The notes beneath the pieces are model-generated. The model did no database searches, was not told the origin of the DNA, and saw only the letters and a list, made by a program, of their open reading frames with translations. A stretch of 64,000 nucleotides of DNA from Thermoplasmatales archaeon (GTDB lineage Archaea > Thermoplasmatota > Thermoplasmata > Thermoplasmatales > Thermoplasmataceae), in contig JACWAH010000024.1 in the NCBI GenBank assembly GCA_014874365.1, positions 62,001-126,000 of the forward strand. The letters run 5' to 3'. Below, piece by piece: positions 60,540 through 64,000 of this stretch (within the stretch, counting starts at the first letter, position 1; every line of letters starts with the position of its first letter). Made by a program: the position numbers and the translations under genes.

Positions 60540-61759
60540 TGCTTCCCCAACCAACAGTTAACATCGGGATGGTCGGCCATGTCGACCACGGGAAAAGCAC
60601 CCTTACAAAAGCGCTCACAGGTATCAAGACAGATGTGCATTCTGAAGAGATAAAGCGCGGGATTTCCATTAAACTTGGATATGCGGATACCCCTATATAC
60701 AGTTGTACGGATTCCAGGGGAAACAGTATATTTTCAAGAGAAAAAAGCGGGGAAGACTGCAAACTGGAAAGAGTAGTTTCCTTTGTCGATGCACCCGGTC
60801 ATGAGACCCTGATGGCAACAATGCTTTCCGGCTCGTCTATAATGAACGGAGCGATCCTTGTTATCGCTGCTAACGAAAAATGCCCCCAGCCACAGACAAG
60901 AGAGCATCTCACCGCACTGGAAATAATGGGGATAAAGAACATTATAGTGGTGCAGAACAAGATTGACGTGGTGACAAAGGAAGGGGCGCAGAAGAGTCAT
61001 AAACAAATCACTGATTTCCTGAAAGGAAGCGTGGCTGAGAACGCCCCAATAATCCCGGTCAGTGCATACCATAACATCAATATAGATGTGCTTTTCCAGG
61101 CGATACTGGAAAAAATACCGCCACCTGTCCACAACGAAAGTGACAACCCAACTATGTACGTTGCAAGGTCCTTTGACATCAACAAACCCGGCGCAAAGCC
61201 CGGGCAGTTAAAAGGAGGAGTACTGGGTGGTTCACTTATAAGTGGCAAGCTGAAGGTGGGAGATGATATAGAAATCTCTCCGGGTCTGCAATTCACAAGA
61301 GGGAAGAACCAGGTGTGGGAAAACCTCTATACTGATGTCGTTTCACTTCATTCCGGGAAGTATACTTACGAGAGTATATTGCCCGGAGGGCTGGCTGCTG
61401 TTGGGACAAACCTCGATCCGTTTCTCACAAAATCAGATTCACTTACAGGAAGGGTACTCGGCGCACCTGGCAAAGTCCCCCAGGCAGCTTCATCAATACG
61501 GGTAGATATCAACCTGCTTAAGAGTGTCGTCGGTTCAGAAGAGGAACAGAAGGTTGAACCCATCCGGACTAAGGAAAACCTAATGCTTACAGTTGGAACA
61601 GCAAACACAATTGGAAATGTTAATGGCCTCAGGGATGGATCTGCGGAGATACTCCTGAAATATCCTGTAGCGGCCTCGGATAAGGAAAGAGTTGCCATTG
61701 GACGAAGAATCCTCAACAGGTGGCGGCTCATAGGTTATGGAGAAATAAGGCTCTCATAA
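60539..61759 (+). CDS. Translation initiation factor aIF2, gamma subunit
   Basis: A GTPase that carries initiator tRNA to the ribosome (406 aa). G-motifs: GMVGHVDHGKSTL, DAPGHETLMATML, VVQNKIDVV and VSAYHNINID, with the long switch region (SEEIKRGISIKLGYAD) and a zinc-binding-knuckle-like insert holding one Cys pair (YSCTDSRG, EDCKLE). Domains 2 and 3 (about 200-406) are beta-barrels resembling EF-Tu. Co-transcribed with S6e. Its end overlaps the convergent glycosylase gene by 25 nt. Confidence 0.96.
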   Translation: MLPQPTVNIGMVGHVDHGKSTLTKALTGIKTDVHSEEIKRGISIKLGYADTPIYSCTDSRGNSIFSREKSGEDCKLERVVSFVDAPGHETLMATMLSGSSIMNGAILVIAANEKCPQPQTREHLTALEIMGIKNIIVVQNKIDVVTKEGAQKSHKQITDFLKGSVAENAPIIPVSAYHNINIDVLFQAILEKIPPPVHNESDNPTMYVARSFDINKPGAKPGQLKGGVLGGSLISGKLKVGDDIEISPGLQFTRGKNQVWENLYTDVVSLHSGKYTYESILPGGLAAVGTNLDPFLTKSDSLTGRVLGAPGKVPQAASSIRVDINLLKSVVGSEEEQKVEPIRTKENLMLTVGTANTIGNVNGLRDGSAEILLKYPVAASDKERVAIGRRILNRWRLIGYGEIRLS

Positions 61760-62394
61760 AAGCCGCAAATACTATTGGCTGGGCAGCCCTTGCATACCGG
61801 CTTGGTTTTACAATGCTCCTTGCCAAGTTGCACCAGAGTTGCGTGAAAATTCCCCAGTGACTTGCTCTCTCCAAGTGTATGCTCTACCGTAATTCGGGCA
61901 GATGCCTTATTTTCTGTTCCCGGTATTTCAATCCTGCCAAAAATTCTCATAGTGTACTTATCAACAACAAATACCATCTTCCCAAGTATATAGCAAAGAA
62001 TGCTCTCTGCGGTTTCGGAACCTATCCCCTTAAGGGAAAGCAGGAATTGTTCAGACTCCCTGGCAGGCAATGACCGAAGGAATTGATAGCCGCCACTTCC
62101 AGATATGGCTTTTGAAATGCTAACCAATCTCTCTGCTTTCTGGTTGTAGAAACCGGAACTTCTTATCAGTTGCGCCACTGTTTCAGGTTCGGCCAGTGCA
62201 AGTTTGTCAATGCTAAGCAATTGTTTCTCCTTTAGCAGGCTTAAACTTCTTTCGACGTTGGACCAGGAAGTATTTTGCGTGAGGATTGCACCAATCAATA
62301 TTTCGTCATCAGTATCACCTGGCCACCAGTGTAAGTCTCCGTAGCGTTTTTCAAGCAGTTCATACAGCCTTGAAATCTTGTTTAGTGTTACCAA
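61735..62394 (-). CDS. Endonuclease III-related DNA glycosylase (MagIII-like)
   Basis: A 219-aa HhH-GPD glycosylase with a 4Fe-4S cluster (CKTKPVCKGCPANSIC). The hairpin LKGIGSETAESILCY has Glu where endonuclease III has its catalytic Lys, and MVFVVDKYTMRIF keeps the Asp. That pattern matches the endonuclease III-related alkylbase glycosylases such as Helicobacter MagIII, which lack lyase activity; the substrate is probably 3-methyladenine or similar. It opens with TTG at 62394. It is distinct from the true Nth at 20130. Confidence 0.85.
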   Translation of the reverse strand: MVTLNKISRLYELLEKRYGDLHWWPGDTDDEILIGAILTQNTSWSNVERSLSLLKEKQLLSIDKLALAEPETVAQLIRSSGFYNQKAERLVSISKAISGSGGYQFLRSLPARESEQFLLSLKGIGSETAESILCYILGKMVFVVDKYTMRIFGRIEIPGTENKASARITVEHTLGESKSLGNFHATLVQLGKEHCKTKPVCKGCPANSICGFYESLISP

Positions 62395-62477
62395 TCTGTT
62401 AGTCGATTCATGCGTAGCTAATTATGGATTTGTCCTAAGTGAGAAGATATATAAGTTTAGGTAAAATCTCGTGCTGT

Positions 62478-63770
62478 ATGAGTGAATTCGATGCGATAGT
62501 GGTGGGAGCGGGACCTGCAGGCACATCGGCTGCCTCGAAGATGGCAAGCTCGGGATTGAATGTGCTGCTGGTAGAAAGAGGTGACCCGCCGGGAAGCAAA
62601 AGCGTATCGGGTGGAATACTCTGGGGGAGGGAACTATCCAACCTGTATCCGGATTGGGAGAAGAGCGCTCCTCTTGAGAGATTCATAAGCAACAAAGTCA
62701 CAGGTTTCTTGACCGAGGATTCATACGTTGGAATTGATTTTAAAACCAAGAAGTTTGAGCGGGAAAAAACCGGATATTCAGTTCTCAGAACAAGGCTCGA
62801 CGGCTGGATGGCAAAAAAGGCTAAGGAGGCTGGGGCTACTGTAATTACTGGCATAACTGTCGATGGACTTGCCTGGGAAGACAAGAAAGTTGTCGGGATA
62901 AGACAGGCGGATGACACCATAACTTCGGACGTCGTGGTACTGGCCGAAGGCGCAAATCCGCGTGTGGCGATTGATGAAGGACTCAGGGCTCCAATAAGTG
63001 ATAAGGATGTTGCAATCGGGATTAAGCAGGTTGTCAAGCTGTCGGAACAGACGATCAACGAGAGATTTAATCTCAGGAATGGCGCTGGACTTGCAGCTGA
63101 ATTTTCCCTTGGCTTCCTGAAAAACGGTGTAATGGCGGGCGGTTTCCTTTATACAAACAAGGACACAATCTCGGCAGGGGTTGTAATCGATATCGCCGGT
63201 CTCAGGAAAGATAACAAGACCTATTCCTTTGACATTATGGATCAATTCATCAATCATCCATATATTGCACCTTATCTGGAAAATGGGCAACTGCAGGAAT
63301 ACAGTGCACACCTTGTCTGTGAGGGTGGCATAAATTACGTACCTAAACTTTACGGAAACGGATACGTCATTGCAGGTGATTCTGCAGGACTGTCATTCAG
63401 CAACGGAATGGTTATTCAGGGCATGAATTATGCCATTGCATCAGGAATATCCGCTGCAAAGGCAGCAGTCAAATGCAAGGAAAAGGGGCACTACGGGGAG
63501 AGCGATCTTGCATATTATGACGAACTAATGCAACATTCACAGGCAATAGAGGATATGAGAAAATTCAAGGGAATAACCGGTGTGACATGGAGTCCGATGA
63601 TCCATGAATTCCTACCAAAGTTTGCTGAAAACGTTTTGCATGACATGTTTTACGAAACAGGTGAACCGAAAAAGCATCTCTTCGAGATTGCAATGGAGAA
63701 CCTGATAGGCAGCCGCTACGACAAAAAGAAACTCCTGCTGGAATCATACAGAATGATGAGGAAGATGTAG
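62478..63770 (+). CDS. fixC: FixC-like FAD oxidoreductase (electron transfer to quinone)
   Basis: A flavoprotein of the ETF-quinone-oxidoreductase/FixC family (430 aa). N-terminal DAIVVGAGPAGTSAASKMA binds FAD; GSKSVSGGILWGRELS and NGYVIAGDSAGLSFSNGMVIQGMNYA are hallmark segments. It passes electrons from ETF (FixAB) to menaquinone or ferredoxin. The ATG at 62478 is preferred: ATATATAAG lies about 26 bp upstream and the conserved N-terminus starts there; the frame opens at 62439. It precedes fixX directly. fixA/fixB are not in the window. Confidence 0.93.
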   Translation: MSEFDAIVVGAGPAGTSAASKMASSGLNVLLVERGDPPGSKSVSGGILWGRELSNLYPDWEKSAPLERFISNKVTGFLTEDSYVGIDFKTKKFEREKTGYSVLRTRLDGWMAKKAKEAGATVITGITVDGLAWEDKKVVGIRQADDTITSDVVVLAEGANPRVAIDEGLRAPISDKDVAIGIKQVVKLSEQTINERFNLRNGAGLAAEFSLGFLKNGVMAGGFLYTNKDTISAGVVIDIAGLRKDNKTYSFDIMDQFINHPYIAPYLENGQLQEYSAHLVCEGGINYVPKLYGNGYVIAGDSAGLSFSNGMVIQGMNYAIASGISAAKAAVKCKEKGHYGESDLAYYDELMQHSQAIEDMRKFKGITGVTWSPMIHEFLPKFAENVLHDMFYETGEPKKHLFEIAMENLIGSRYDKKKLLLESYRMMRKM

Positions 63771-64000
63771 ATGAATATCGAGGAAAAGTTATCCGTACTT
63801 AACTACAAGACCGATCCAACGTATGAGCATATAACCGTAAATCCCTCAATCTGCGAAGTATGCCCTGATAATTTCTGTACTTTTGCATGTCCGGCAAGTT
63901 GCTACAAGATGATTGACGGCAAACTGAACTTCAAGTACGAGGACTGCGTTGAGTGCGGTACCTGTTTTGTTGCCTGCTCACATGGAAGCGTCAAATGGAC
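63771..64000 (+). CDS. fixX: FixX-like ferredoxin, 3' end outside the window
   Basis: The 76 visible codons start at the ATG directly after the fixC stop. They contain NPSICEVCPDNFCTFACPAS, then YEDCVECGTCFVACSHGSVKW, the layout of FixX-type ferredoxins, which carry the iron-sulfur part of the FixC quinone oxidoreductase. The gene is open at the window edge, probably with only about 20 codons missing. It forms an operon with fixC. Confidence 0.92.
   Translation, partial: MNIEEKLSVLNYKTDPTYEHITVNPSICEVCPDNFCTFACPASCYKMIDGKLNFKYEDCVECGTCFVACSHGSVKW

Overview
This window comes from an acidophilic euryarchaeon of the Thermoplasmatales; I cannot fix the genus from sequence alone. Supporting signs are an HU-type chromatin protein of the HTa kind (56098-56367), an O6-alkylguanine transferase/endonuclease V fusion, a fused Kae1-Bud32, archaeal housekeeping genes (TFS, SRP54, S6e, aIF2-gamma, RNase P component 4, RPA), a digeranylgeranyl lipid reductase, and many start codons lying about 26 bp behind a TATA box, as expected of leaderless transcripts. 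Genes are tightly packed, with 1-14 nt overlaps between co-directional genes and convergent pairs that share palindromic stop codons.

Layout. 1-3.8 kb: a Xaa-Pro peptidase and a queE-pyrC-rnp4 run. 4-8.2 kb: a large MMPL/RND exporter divergent from the AGT-EndoV repair fusion, then tRNA-Leu. 8.4-10.1 kb: two tRNA-Ser genes around an Lrp regulator, then a CoA-binding protein. 10.2-14.3 kb: a NitT/TauT-type ABC importer (stand-alone AAA-associated protein, double permease, ATPase) and an aldo/keto reductase. 14.7-23.1 kb: MBL hydrolase, a small glycine-rich peptide, CaCA exchanger, TFS, SRP54, ferredoxin + geranylgeranyl reductase, nth, sfsA, kbl, cupin. 23.2-28.7 kb: a secreted protein behind a strong palindrome, L-threonine dehydrogenase, an MqnA-like protein, guaB and type-4 UDG. 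28.7-33 kb: DMT exporter, a SufR-like Fe-S regulator divergent from an SDR-QueA-like pair, and a PPC-domain protein. 33-36.9 kb: a MarR-MFS efflux operon, a frameshifted histidine phosphatase and an HExxH protein.

36.9-42.2 kb is the accessory region. It holds a decayed DDE insertion sequence with three 24-bp-phased end repeats, a GNAT gene, a truncated and frameshifted cas1 without a CRISPR array, and a surface YVTN protein with exactly 14 propeller blades. After tRNA-Ile, 42.6-48.9 kb carries a PIN-ATPase-KH protein, an NcsA-like tRNA thiolase, a glutaminase-less AsnB-like enzyme, a second DHA2 exporter and MTA phosphorylase. 48.9-53.3 kb holds a beta-CASP RNase and an RPA operon ending in two small coiled-coil proteins. 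53.3-64 kb has gcvPB/gcvPA, HTa, spermidine synthase, ITPase, Kae1-Bud32, S6e, aIF2-gamma, an endonuclease III-like glycosylase, and fixC-fixX running off the end.

How genes work together. Threonine dehydrogenase and Kbl convert threonine to glycine and acetyl-CoA, and the split glycine decarboxylase then degrades glycine. Ferredoxin probably feeds the lipid reductase. FixC/FixX and the MqnA-like protein suggest a menaquinone-linked respiratory chain. Base repair is heavily represented (AGT-EndoV, Nth, a second HhH-GPD glycosylase, UDG4, ITPase), which fits a hot, acidic life.
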